Shown here one piece after another: positions 1 to 7,831 of a stretch of 64,000 nucleotides of DNA. How positions within the stretch are numbered: the stretch's first letter is position 1; each line of letters opens with the position of its first letter. This stretch comes from Cohnella mopanensis (GTDB lineage: Bacteria; Bacillota; Bacilli; Paenibacillales; Paenibacillaceae). A program made the translations under genes and the position numbers. The notes under the pieces are model-generated. The model searched no databases and was not told the origin of the DNA. It was given only the letters and a program-made list of their open reading frames with translations. The stretch is taken from NCBI RefSeq assembly GCF_022352055.1, contig NZ_JAKRWM010000006.1, forward strand, positions 186,001 through 250,000, in the 5' to 3' direction.

Positions 1-1
1 A

Positions 2-1468
2 AACGAAGCACGTAAACGCGGAGCCAAAATCGTTCATATCGATGTGCACCGGAACAGAACATCCGTCTGGGCGGACGAGTTCATCCCGATTATTCCCGGC
101 ACGGACACCGCGTTGGCGCTCGGGATGATGCATGTGCTTATCCGGGAAAAGTTGACGGACGAGGAGTTCATCGGAAAGTATACGAAAGGATTTGAACAGC
201 TCATCGCTCAAGCGGAATCGTACACTCCGGAACGGGTAGCGGAAATTACGGGCATTCCGGCTGACGTTATCGTAAGGCTGGCATGCGAGTACGGCAACGC
301 ATCATCCTCGTTCATTCGGATCGGCAACGGACTTCAGCATCACGACAACGGAGGCATGACCATTCGTTCGATCGTTTGCTTGCCGGCGCTAACCGGGCAA
401 TGGGAGAAACTCGGCGGCGGAGCGATCAAAGGCAATAGCCACTATTCCGCAGTGAATAGCTACAAGTTAGAACGCCCCGATCTCATGCCGAATCGTAACG
501 TGCGCTCCATTAACATGAACCGGCTAGGAGAAGCTTTGCTTGCCGCGGAACCTTCCGTTGATTTTCTATTCGTATATAACAGCAATCCTGCGGTCGTTGC
601 ACCCGATCAGAATCAAGTGCGCCAGGGCATGCTGAGAGAAGATTTGTTCACCGTCGTACACGACTTATTTTTAACCGATACTTGTCTTTATGCCGATATC
701 GTTTTGCCGGCTACGAGCCACTTCGAGAATCTCGATCTATTCGCTTCCTACTGGCACTTGTACCTTCAACTGCATGAACCGATCATCGAACCCATGGGAG
801 AATGCAAATCCAACTTTACGCTATTCAAGGAGCTTGGTTTGCGGATGGGTTTCGAACCGGAGGCGTTCGACTTGACCGAGGAACAGATGATCCGGCAGGC
901 GCTAGACCGCAATACGCCTTATTTGAACGGACTCACTTATGAGGAACTCGCGCAGAACGGCTGGGCGAAAATGAAGCTGGAGAAGTCTACGATGCTTCCA
1001 GAGCGGATCCCTACCCCTTCCGGCAAAATAGAGCTGTATTCGGAGGCTATGCTGCGGGCAGGACTCCCTCCCCTACCGGAATATGTGCCGATTCAGGAAC
1101 CGGAGGATTTTCCTTTCCTAATCGTGACCGGACCTAATCACAGTTACATCAATTCGACCTTCGGCAATCAGGATCGATTGAAGCGGCTGGAGAAGCAACC
1201 GACCGCGGACATGAACGCCGAAGATGCCGCAGCCCGTGGACTACAGCACGGAGATCGAGTTCGTCTCTGGAACGACCGCGGGGAATGCCGGATGACGATC
1301 AAGGTCGCGAACAACGTGCTGCCCGGAGTGCTTGTATGCCAAGGCTTATGGTGGGAGCACGGCAACGAAGGCGTTCAAGCCGTCAATTCGTTGACGTCCC
1401 AGCGGTTATCCGACATGGGCGGCGGCGCGACCTTCTTCTCCACTCGGGTCGACGTGGAGAAAATATAA
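2..1468 (+). CDS. Molybdopterin-dependent oxidoreductase, 3' part (5' end outside window)
   Basis: The reading frame is open from base 2, ahead of the first in-frame ATG at 44, so the gene starts outside the window and the visible 488 codons are its C-terminal part. The protein resembles the catalytic subunit of the DMSO-reductase superfamily. There is an MGD-binding-type stretch with I-P-I-I-P-G-T-D-T-A-L-A near the start, then the N-P-A-V-V-A-P-D region, D-I-V-L-P-A-T-S-H-F-E, and a C-terminal molybdopterin dinucleotide-binding barrel (about residues 360-488). The N-terminal iron-sulfur or cofactor-binding region is not visible, so the substrate cannot be assigned. Formate dehydrogenase-like, assimilatory nitrate reductase-like and Psr/Phs-like enzymes remain possible. 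The family call is secure; the reaction is unknown. Confidence 0.85.
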   Translation, partial: NEARKRGAKIVHIDVHRNRTSVWADEFIPIIPGTDTALALGMMHVLIREKLTDEEFIGKYTKGFEQLIAQAESYTPERVAEITGIPADVIVRLACEYGNASSSFIRIGNGLQHHDNGGMTIRSIVCLPALTGQWEKLGGGAIKGNSHYSAVNSYKLERPDLMPNRNVRSINMNRLGEALLAAEPSVDFLFVYNSNPAVVAPDQNQVRQGMLREDLFTVVHDLFLTDTCLYADIVLPATSHFENLDLFASYWHLYLQLHEPIIEPMGECKSNFTLFKELGLRMGFEPEAFDLTEEQMIRQALDRNTPYLNGLTYEELAQNGWAKMKLEKSTMLPERIPTPSGKIELYSEAMLRAGLPPLPEYVPIQEPEDFPFLIVTGPNHSYINSTFGNQDRLKRLEKQPTADMNAEDAAARGLQHGDRVRLWNDRGECRMTIKVANNVLPGVLVCQGLWWEHGNEGVQAVNSLTSQRLSDMGGGATFFSTRVDVEKI

Positions 1469-1472
1469 GTTG

Positions 1473-1512
1473 CGGAGCGCCTTGAAGATGCGAGCATCTT
1501 CGGGGCGCTCCG
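1473..1512 (+). terminator. Hairpin terminator after the molybdopterin oxidoreductase
   Basis: A long inverted repeat with outer arms CGGAGCGC and GCGCTCCG and inner arms GAAGATGC/GCATCTTC starts 5 bases after the stop codon and is followed by GGTTTT. The short T run makes it a moderate rather than perfect rho-independent terminator. Confidence 0.6.
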
Positions 1513-1691
1513 GTTTTACCTGACTACAGCACCATTTCAGCTCACTTTGCACCATGCAGTCCTGTTTTTCCGATTTTGAGCCTGTTCCTCGCCACAAAAA
1601 AAGAACCCATCCACTGGGAACAGGTCCTTTAATACAAGTTCTTAAGTACAGGTTCTTGAAACCAGGTTCTCGCCAACAGCGCCCTCAATCC

Positions 1692-2750
1692 TCAAACTTG
1701 AACCAGCACGGAATGCTGCGTAACCGTGTGAAGATCTCGCCAAATTCGATTGATCAGGTTGTCTTCCATTAGCACGGCCATTCCGAGCAGCGGGAAAATC
1801 GCATGCGCATATGCTAATGTACTTCTAGCTAATCCTCGGCTCGCTTGCTCGACTTCAAGTTGCCGCTCCTCCGTTAAAGCTCCTTGGCCGACGAAGAGTT
1901 CCCAAGTCCGTTCGACCGTTTCATAGAACCGTTCGGCTGCCGTTTCCAACATTGCCTCTTGCTCGCCAAGCGTACGGAGTAACCCTTCCAGACGTTCCGG
2001 ACGAGTGTTCGACCACTCTTCCCGTTTTCCTTCGGCGAATGCGCGGGACTCGTCCACCATATGTCGGCATATACCGAGACATACCGAAGCGAAAGAAGTT
2101 TGTGCAAAAGGCATGAAAGGATATCGGAAAATGGGGTCGTCATAGTTAGGCGCGCTCATGATATCGAAAGTACGCTCAGTTGGAACGAACGCGTTATGTA
2201 CCGCAATCGAATGACTCTCCGTCACCTTCAATCCAAAGGAATTCCAATCGCGAATAATGTTCACTTGTTCAGGTAAGAATGCGAAAGATCGGATCTCCGT
2301 CCCGTCTCCGCCATCCACTCGGCAATTGGCGGTAAACACGCTAGCGTAGGTAGATCCGCTACAATATTTCCATTGTCCGTTTACGGCATAACCGCCATCT
2401 ACTCGTCGCGCGATTCCGTTAGCATGTCCGCTGCCCGCCACGACTGCGTTCGCGCCGCTAAACAGAGCTTTAGCTTGATCGGGAGGCAACGTCGCCGAGA
2501 AAAAACCTCCTCCGGAGCCGATCGTAACCAACCAGCCGAAACTGCCTTCAATCCGCGATGCCTGCTCGAACACGCGCAACGCTTCAGGCAAAGGGAGCAT
2601 CAGTCCATTCAATTCCTTCGGAACGAATAACTTGAATAACTTGGCTTCATAAATGTAGTCCAAAATACGCGGGGTCAATTGTCCCGCATGATCTCCGCGA
2701 TCGGCATTCTCGCGTACTTCGCGTACTATATCTTCCGGAATCGTAATCAT
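1692..2750 (-). CDS. Acyl-CoA dehydrogenase-fold flavin monooxygenase (group D type)
   Basis: This 352-residue protein has the acyl-CoA dehydrogenase fold in the version used by flavin-dependent monooxygenases such as DszC/HpaB-like hydroxylases. An N-terminal helical domain (about 1-100) is followed by a beta domain with G-Q-W-K-Y-C-S-G-S (about 125-135) and a C-terminal helical bundle ending W-R-D-L-H-T-V-T-Q-H-S, the usual end of this group. Enzymes of this type use reduced flavin made by a separate reductase; none is seen nearby. The start has GAGGA seven bases upstream. The gene lies 35 bases downstream of the IF-3 paralogue on the same strand and is probably cotranscribed with it. A true acyl-CoA dehydrogenase is less likely because the protein is short and lacks the usual catalytic-base region. 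Confidence 0.75.
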   Translation of the reverse strand: MITIPEDIVREVRENADRGDHAGQLTPRILDYIYEAKLFKLFVPKELNGLMLPLPEALRVFEQASRIEGSFGWLVTIGSGGGFFSATLPPDQAKALFSGANAVVAGSGHANGIARRVDGGYAVNGQWKYCSGSTYASVFTANCRVDGGDGTEIRSFAFLPEQVNIIRDWNSFGLKVTESHSIAVHNAFVPTERTFDIMSAPNYDDPIFRYPFMPFAQTSFASVCLGICRHMVDESRAFAEGKREEWSNTRPERLEGLLRTLGEQEAMLETAAERFYETVERTWELFVGQGALTEERQLEVEQASRGLARSTLAYAHAIFPLLGMAVLMEDNLINRIWRDLHTVTQHSVLVQV

Positions 2751-2785
2751 GATGTTATCCTCATTTCTATTCGCGAATCTTCCGT

Positions 2786-3271
2786 TTACGACGGATTAAC
2801 CCGAACGGCCGCTTGTTTACCGCTAACTTGAATTCCGGTTTCCTTCTTGCCGACACTTGCCAGATCCTTCAGCAATCGCTCTATCAACTCCTTCGCTTTC
2901 GGACCTTCCTTGCCTTGTACTTTAACAACCAACTGAACCGCGTTACCCGAGGCGAGCAGTTTCTCGGCTTGCCGATATTTCGTATCGTAATCATGGTCTT
3001 CGATATTCGCGGTGAGCCGGATCTCCTTCAGCTTCATAGGTTGATCCTTCTTCCTCTCCTCTTGCTTCTGCTTCGTCGCCTCTTGCTTAGCCGCTCCTCT
3101 CGAAACAAGTTTGCAAGGAGGAGGACTGCTGTACAACGAGGTGCACACCAAATCCACCTTGAGCTGACGAGCCATAGCCAGCGCCTCGTCCCGTGAGACG
3201 ATTCCTAAATCTTCACCGTTTATTCCGGTTAACAGCACTTCCGACGCTTTTATTTTCTCGTTCAGAATCAT
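2786..3271 (-). CDS. Stand-alone translation initiation factor IF-3 paralogue
   Basis: The 161-residue protein follows the IF-3 plan: an N-domain with I-N-G-E-D-L-G-I-V and P-P-P-C-K-L (about 1-60), a lysine-rich linker (E-E-R-K-K), and a C-domain starting K-E-I-R-L-T-A-N-I-E-D-H-D-Y-D-T-K (about 80-155). It is not ordinary InfC. The N-domain segment normally rich in tyrosine after P-P-x-C-x-I (M-D-Y-G-K-Y-K-Y) is replaced by V-S-R-G-A-A-K-Q, and the C-domain loop F-R-G-R-E is V-Q-G-K-E. No rpmI or rplT follows, unlike housekeeping infC. It starts with ATG seven bases after GGAGGG, not with the rare start codon known from E. coli infC. It heads a likely two-gene unit with the flavin monooxygenase. 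A modified or regulatory initiation factor is an inference. Confidence 0.85.
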   Translation of the reverse strand: MILNEKIKASEVLLTGINGEDLGIVSRDEALAMARQLKVDLVCTSLYSSPPPCKLVSRGAAKQEATKQKQEERKKDQPMKLKEIRLTANIEDHDYDTKYRQAEKLLASGNAVQLVVKVQGKEGPKAKELIERLLKDLASVGKKETGIQVSGKQAAVRVNPS

Positions 3272-3428
3272 TGCGTACCCTCCAACTGTTCTATGCCTAT
3301 AACCTTATAATAAGTTGTCTTAGCCCCTCCGGCAAACTAGTGGCAATAAGATCCCCAAATATACTTACTTTAGTTGAGAAACAATAGTATTTTTAGTAGA
3401 CTATAGGTATTGAGGGAGGCGAATCACA

Positions 3429-4493
3429 ATGGCCGATTCGGCAATGAATATGGAAATTGGAATAAGTACGTTCTTAGAGGCGACGAAAGACCCGGTGACG
3501 GGAGTAGCCTTTAACCATGCGGAGCGGTTGCGTAATGCAGTCGAGGAGATCGTTCTGGCAGATCAGGTTGGCCTTGATGTCTACGGAGTCGGAGAACACC
3601 ATCGAGCCGACTATGCAGGCTCCTCGCCAGCCGTCGTTTTAGCCGCCGCGGCAGGCATGACTAAGCGAATTAGACTTACAAGTGCGGTTACCGTCTTGTC
3701 CTCGGACGATCCGGTCCGCGTATATCAAGCTTTCTCCACGTTGGACGGCATCTCTAACGGACGGGCTGAAATCATGGCGGGGCGGGGGTCGTTCATCGAA
3801 TCCTTCCCGCTATTCGGATATAGCTTAGACGATTATGATGAATTGTTCGAAGAAAACTTGGAGCTGCTCCTTGCTATCAGAGCTTCGGAGAAGGTCACTT
3901 GGCGCGGCGGCCATCGGCCGGCTATCCAGAACCTAGGGGTTTATCCCCGCTCCGTCCAGAGCCCGCTTCCGGTGTGGATCGCAAGCGGCGGGAATCCGGA
4001 ATCTGCCGTGCGCGCCGGAGCTTTGGGCCTACCTATCGCCTTCGCCATCATCGGCGGAATGCCGGAGCGGTTCGCTCCGTTAGTCAACCTGTATAAGGAA
4101 GCCGCAGCCCGCGCCGGACACAATCCGGATACGTTGCAAATCGCGACGCATTCGCATGGATTCGTCGGAGACACGACCGAACAAGCCGCCGACTTATTTT
4201 TCCCTCCGACGCAAGCCCAGATGAACGTATTAGGGCGAGAACGGGGATGGCCGCCTTACGACCGCGGGGCTTTCGATGCCGCGCGCAGCCTTCGGGGCGC
4301 CCTCTATGTCGGAGATCCCGAATTCGTCGCCGAGAAGATCCTTCTGCTGCGCAGAAATTTAGGGATCACACGCTTCTTCCTGCACGTGAACGTCGGCACG
4401 ATGCCTCACCGCGAAGTGTTGCGAGCAATTGAGTTGCTCGGCACCCGAGTCGCGCCTATCGTACGCAAGGAACTCGCACGAATCTCGAACTAA
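3429..4493 (+). CDS. LLM-class flavin-dependent oxidoreductase (luciferase-like)
   Basis: This 354-residue protein is a bacterial-luciferase-like TIM barrel. Visible features are E-I-G-I-S-T-F-L near the start, [10 protein letters not shown] (about 55-65), the [16 protein letters not shown] block (about 90-105), [14 protein letters not shown], and [10 protein letters not shown]. Members oxidise small substrates with FMNH2 or F420; the FMN-dependent subgroup is more likely in this lineage. GGGAGG lies nine bases before the ATG. It is transcribed away from the IF-3 paralogue and acyl-CoA dehydrogenase-like gene, so two unrelated flavin monooxygenase classes face each other across one promoter region. 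The substrate is unknown. Confidence 0.85.
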   Translation: MADSAMNMEIGISTFLEATKDPVTGVAFNHAERLRNAVEEIVLADQVGLDVYGVGEHHRADYAGSSPAVVLAAAAGMTKRIRLTSAVTVLSSDDPVRVYQAFSTLDGISNGRAEIMAGRGSFIESFPLFGYSLDDYDELFEENLELLLAIRASEKVTWRGGHRPAIQNLGVYPRSVQSPLPVWIASGGNPESAVRAGALGLPIAFAIIGGMPERFAPLVNLYKEAAARAGHNPDTLQIATHSHGFVGDTTEQAADLFFPPTQAQMNVLGRERGWPPYDRGAFDAARSLRGALYVGDPEFVAEKILLLRRNLGITRFFLHVNVGTMPHREVLRAIELLGTRVAPIVRKELARISN

Positions 4494-4501
4494 GCATAAG
4501 C

Positions 4502-4541
4502 AAGGCCCGAATTCGCTCTAATCGAGCTGAATTCGGGCCTT
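4502..4541. terminator. Bidirectional terminator between LLM oxidoreductase and ECF sigma gene
   Basis: Perfect 13-base arms AAGGCCCGAATTC and GAATTCGGGCCTT surround a 14-base loop, between two convergent genes and with a T-rich flank on the plus side. Confidence 0.85.
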
Positions 4542-4548
4542 CTCTATT

Positions 4549-5502
4549 CTAACTATCTCTGGGAACCCCTAATTCGTCAGCCGCAGCCTCCATAAACTCA
4601 GGGCAGTAATAATAACCTTTGATCTCCACGATATGTTCGTATTCCGTCTCTATCGTTAACACTTCATTTAGCGCTAGCGGTTTGGCATCTTCGCCGACTC
4701 TGTAGAAAATAACCACAGTTCTATCCCACAACATCGTCACAACTGCTTGAATGTCTTCGTTCTCGTAATGAGCCGGGTTGTGCGATGCATTAATAATTGT
4801 ATCGCGTCCGTATTCTTTGCTAGCTTGAGTAACGAAGCTAAAGACGGAATGTTCGGCCAGCAACCCGGCTAAGCCATGGAAATCTCTCGCGTTAAAATAC
4901 TCGACGTACTTCTGCACGATCACCGCATCGCAAGCCGGCACATGCTTCTTCTCGATATGCTCGGATTCGCTTCGCCTCATTTTCCGCAAGTTTCTTCTTC
5001 CGCGAAATACCAAAGCATTAACCGCGCCTTCCGTTGTCCCCATAATGTCAGCAGCTTCGTTCGCCGTAAAATCGAAGGCCTCTACGAGAACGATGGCAAC
5101 CACCTGTTTCGGCGGCAGATAACCCAGCAGGTGCTCGATCGATTCATACACCTCGAATGCTTCGGGGCGGGCATCGCTCGACTCTTCCCCGTATTCCTCA
5201 ACGTACTCTTCTGCGGTATGCTTTTGCCTTTTTCTGCAGCTATCGATCCAATGGTTGGTCGCTACGCGGAAAAAGTACGATTTGGGATGCAACACTTGCG
5301 ATTGAATCGAGATGGAGGATAAGGAAGTAAACATTTTCATAATCGTGTCCTGATACAGATCTTCTCCATCCCAAGTGTTTCCCGCAATCTTCCGGCAATA
5401 ATTCCACAGATCGCGTTGATAAGGAGCGATAATGCCCCAGAATCGATCGAACATCGGCCGAGTATCGCGTCCCAGCATCTGAAGCGGCGTTGGTTCCGTC
5501 AT
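4549..5502 (-). CDS. ECF-type RNA polymerase sigma factor with SnoaL-like C-terminal domain
   Basis: The 317-residue protein has a sigma-70 region 2 (about 20-95, with D-L-Y-Q-D-T-I-M-K-M-F and F-F-R-V-A-T-N-H-W-I-D), a region 4 helix-turn-helix (about 125-175, with L-P-P-K-Q and T-A-N-E-A-A-D-I-M-G-T-T-E-G-A-V) and an extra C-terminal domain of about 120 residues that looks like a SnoaL/NTF2 fold. Such tails act in place of an anti-sigma factor in ECF41-like groups, but the typical family motifs were not recognised here. GGAGG lies about eight bases before the ATG. No anti-sigma gene is adjacent. Its regulon cannot be read from the sequence. Confidence 0.82.
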   Translation of the reverse strand: MTEPTPLQMLGRDTRPMFDRFWGIIAPYQRDLWNYCRKIAGNTWDGEDLYQDTIMKMFTSLSSISIQSQVLHPKSYFFRVATNHWIDSCRKRQKHTAEEYVEEYGEESSDARPEAFEVYESIEHLLGYLPPKQVVAIVLVEAFDFTANEAADIMGTTEGAVNALVFRGRRNLRKMRRSESEHIEKKHVPACDAVIVQKYVEYFNARDFHGLAGLLAEHSVFSFVTQASKEYGRDTIINASHNPAHYENEDIQAVVTMLWDRTVVIFYRVGEDAKPLALNEVLTIETEYEHIVEIKGYYYCPEFMEAAADELGVPRDS

Positions 5503-5596
5503 TTTCTTTTCCTCCGCATTTCCCGTTTGCCTATAAGACGATAAAACTCAGCTAATCTTTACGCGTGGGAAAAACTTTTTTTTAGCGGAGCCTAAT

Positions 5597-6334
5597 TCAA
5601 CCCTCGACCAAGCCGAATTCCCGGCCTTCCGGATCGAAGAAACTGAATCCTCGCCTCGTACCGATTGAGAGGAGAGGAGTAACCCGAACGCCTTTTTCTA
5701 GCAAAAAGGCATGGTCCGCCGCGGCATCCAAAGTGCGATAATCGCAAAATTTGTGGGCCACGGCTACTCCGGGCGATTCGAATAACGTAAAGGTAACACC
5801 GCGGAAGTAGCACATCCTAGCCTCAGGAGACGAGCTCGTTGCCACCGTAAAGTCGTATTCGATATCCGTTCCGAGCACGTCGAGGTACCATTCCAAAGTC
5901 GATGCGAAACGGGCCGACCCCAAGAAAATACCGTCCAGCTGAAAATAATTATTCGGGTGAGGCGCCCATGCCGGATCGCTAATGACACCAATCGGATTAC
6001 CGTCCGGATCACGGAAATTGAAGTCCACGTAATGGTGCCAGTCTACCGCCTCCGTGCACTGTACGGCCTGCTTCACTAGTTCTCCGTGTGCTCGACGCGC
6101 GTCATTGCATTTGATATGAACGGGCAAGCTCTCATATGTATTCCTGTTCACTGACTCGATTAACGCTAAAGAGGCACCGCCGGATAGTCTTAAACGTAGA
6201 TGCTCGCCGTCCCTTTCCTCTTCCGTCATCCCGAAATGTTTCATAAACCACTCCGCCGAACGACGCGCGTCCGTTACGGGTAAATACACGCAATCAAGCG
6301 CCGTGATGTTTAGTCTGTTATGTTGAACTGTCAT
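5597..6334 (-). CDS. Two-domain VOC (glyoxalase/bleomycin-resistance fold) protein
   Basis: At 245 residues this is a fused pair of vicinal-oxygen-chelate modules. The first (about 10-125) contains R-R-S-A-E-W-F-M-K-H-F-G-M and H-Y-V-D-F-N-F-R-D-P-D-G-N-P-I-G; the second (about 130-243) contains F-F-D-P-E-G-R-E-F-G-L-V. The D-P-D-G-N and D-P-E-G-R turns are typical of the fold. The start overlaps the last 17 bases of the MerR gene, so translation is probably coupled, and GGGGAG lies about ten bases upstream. It could be an enzyme, a drug-binding protein or a ligand sensor; the sequence alone does not decide. Confidence 0.8.
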   Translation of the reverse strand: MTVQHNRLNITALDCVYLPVTDARRSAEWFMKHFGMTEEERDGEHLRLRLSGGASLALIESVNRNTYESLPVHIKCNDARRAHGELVKQAVQCTEAVDWHHYVDFNFRDPDGNPIGVISDPAWAPHPNNYFQLDGIFLGSARFASTLEWYLDVLGTDIEYDFTVATSSSPEARMCYFRGVTFTLFESPGVAVAHKFCDYRTLDAAADHAFLLEKGVRVTPLLSIGTRRGFSFFDPEGREFGLVEG

Positions 6335-6623
6335 TCTCCAACACTCCCCTTAGACTTATTTTCGGCTTAAGACCGGGACCATCAAGGTGTAGGTCATCTC
6401 TTCCTTGAAAGCCATTTTCCGTAACGGTTCGCGAAATGCTGGACATGGCGACGTCCGCTTGCCGAAGGCTATTCACGAGCTGCGCCGTTTCTATCTGAGA
6501 GTCCGAATATTGCCGATAGCCATTAGCGGAACGAAGCTCGGGAACGATCAATCCCGTTTCCTCGTAATATCTCAGTATTTTAGGCCGCAGTCCTGTCCGT
6601 TCGCTGAACTGGCTGATCGTCAT
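6318..6623 (-). CDS. Short MerR-family transcriptional regulator
   Basis: The protein of about 102 residues begins M-T-I-S-Q-F-S-E-R-T-G and carries the MerR winged helix-turn-helix (R-P-K-I-L-R-Y-Y-E-E-T-G-L-I, then N-G-Y-R-Q-Y-S). Only a short helix follows, with no cysteine-rich or GyrI-like effector domain. I chose the ATG at 6623 (or the GTG at 6626) because AGGAG lies at 6638-6642 and because the promoter described below would place transcription start upstream of it. A longer frame reaching 6707 would begin ahead of that promoter and is rejected. The gene overlaps the downstream VOC gene, and autoregulation of the pair is likely. Confidence 0.82.
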   Translation of the reverse strand: MTISQFSERTGLRPKILRYYEETGLIVPELRSANGYRQYSDSQIETAQLVNSLRQADVAMSSISRTVTENGFQGRDDLHLDGPGLKPKISLRGVLENDSST

Positions 6624-6672
6624 CACGCCGTTCCCGTCTCCTATCGATAAATAATAGAACGTTCTATAGTTG

Positions 6673-6703
6673 AGTATAAAGGTTCCGGTAACCGGAAGGT
6701 CAA
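6673..6703 (-). promoter_or_regulatory. MerR-type promoter with 19-bp spacer and central palindrome
   Basis: On the minus strand TTGACC (6698-6703) and TATACT (6673-6678) are separated by exactly 19 bases. The spacer holds the perfect 15-base palindrome TTCCGGTTACCGGAA (6683-6697). An over-long 19-base spacer with a dyad is the hallmark of promoters that MerR proteins untwist, and the MerR gene starts about 50 bases downstream. Confidence 0.9.
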
Positions 6704-6763
6704 GCATAATTTAATTGTCGTAGCCGTTAGTTCGGACTAAGGGGCAAACCTAGCCTCCTCAAG

Positions 6764-6806
6764 TTTACGGCCTAAGTCCGAAGTGAATTCGGACTTAGGC
6801 CGTAAA
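6764..6806. terminator. Strong bidirectional hairpin terminator
   Basis: Arms of 19 bases, TTTACGGCCTAAGTCCGAA and its complement, with a 4-base loop, lie 33 bases past the stop of the ABC exporter genes (minus strand). They insulate these genes from the MerR promoter. Confidence 0.85.
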
Positions 6807-6838
6807 ATTTTCGCCTTATGATTACTAACTGTTCGCTC

Positions 6839-7825
6839 TCAGGAAGAATAGATTTCACGAATGACGTCCTCGATCGGGATATTGCGGATGTTGATGTCCT
6901 GTACCGGCAGCTTGCCGAGCAGCTCGTAAACGAACTGGCGCAAGTCTCCCTCTGCGAGATCTAGCTCGATCGTCGCCGTCAATTCATCCGATGCGAGTAG
7001 CGTGTACTCTTTCAACATGTCCGGCGCGAGCGGCTCCTGAAACTGAACGTCGATCAGCTTCTTTTGCGAAAAATACCGGTTCAACTGGGACAGGCTATCG
7101 TCGTATACGACTCTACCTTTGTTGATAATCGTCACATTCTCGCACAAGTTCTCGAGGTCGGACAAATCGTGCGTCGTCAGAATAAACGTCGTACGCAAAT
7201 CCTGATTCACCTGTTTGATGAACTTGCGAATGTTCTCCTTCGAGATGATGTCGAGGCCGATTGTCGGCTCATCGAGGAATACCAGCTCAGGCTCGTGCAG
7301 CATCGCGCACACGAATTCGCACTTCATCCGCTCGCCTAGCGACAACTGGCGGACAGGCTTATGAACGACGCCTTCGATCTGCAGCAGCTCCTTGAAGTAA
7401 TCAATAAGCTCGTCGTATCGCTTCCTCGGAACATGGTACATTTCCCGGTTGAGCGCATACGTATCGATCGGCGGCAAATCCCACCATAGCTGCGATTTCT
7501 GGCCGAACACGACGCCAAGCTTCTTGACGAACTTCTGGCGCTCCTTCCACGGGACGAAGCCCATGATATCGACTTTCCCTTCCTCCGGATGAAGGATGCC
7601 CGACATGATCTTGATCGTCGTCGACTTTCCCGCGCCGTTCGGTCCGATCAGTCCACGTATCTCTCCCCTGCGAACTTTCAGGTCGATGCCGTCCACGCCG
7701 TACACCGTCTCGTGATTGCGACTCCACAGCGACTTGATCGCGGCCCCGAAGCCCTCTTCCCTTTTGGACACTTTGAATGCCTTTTTCAATCCTGTAACGT
7801 TGATAATGTATTCGTTCTCTCCCAT
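6839..7825 (-). CDS. ABC-2 type exporter, ATP-binding subunit
   Basis: The 328-residue ATPase has Walker A G-P-N-G-A-G-K-S-T-T (about 60-70), signature L-S-L-G-E-R-M-K (about 160), Walker B E-L-V-F-L-D-E-P-T-I-G-L-D and the H-loop T-T-H-D-L. A C-terminal extension of about 90 residues follows. The layout of one ATPase and two unlike six-helix permeases matches the COG4586/COG4587/COG3694 exporter group, which includes characterised viologen exporters. It is the last gene of a three-gene operon with gaps of 6 bases. The substrate is unknown; a hydrophobic or cationic toxin is a family-based guess. Confidence 0.9.
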   Translation of the reverse strand: MGENEYIINVTGLKKAFKVSKREEGFGAAIKSLWSRNHETVYGVDGIDLKVRRGEIRGLIGPNGAGKSTTIKIMSGILHPEEGKVDIMGFVPWKERQKFVKKLGVVFGQKSQLWWDLPPIDTYALNREMYHVPRKRYDELIDYFKELLQIEGVVHKPVRQLSLGERMKCEFVCAMLHEPELVFLDEPTIGLDIISKENIRKFIKQVNQDLRTTFILTTHDLSDLENLCENVTIINKGRVVYDDSLSQLNRYFSQKKLIDVQFQEPLAPDMLKEYTLLASDELTATIELDLAEGDLRQFVYELLGKLPVQDINIRNIPIEDVIREIYSS

Positions 7826-7831
7826 CTCTCT

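Noticed and set aside
1597..1690. Set of GGTTCTT/AAGAACC repeats after the acyl-CoA dehydrogenase-like gene
   Set aside because: They can pair into a stem followed by T7 on the minus strand, so a weak terminator is likely, but several pairings compete and I could not fix one structure.
5503..5596. ECF-type self-promoter (CGTC -10 element) before the sigma gene
   Set aside because: A TATCGTC is present but no matching -35 could be fixed with confidence.
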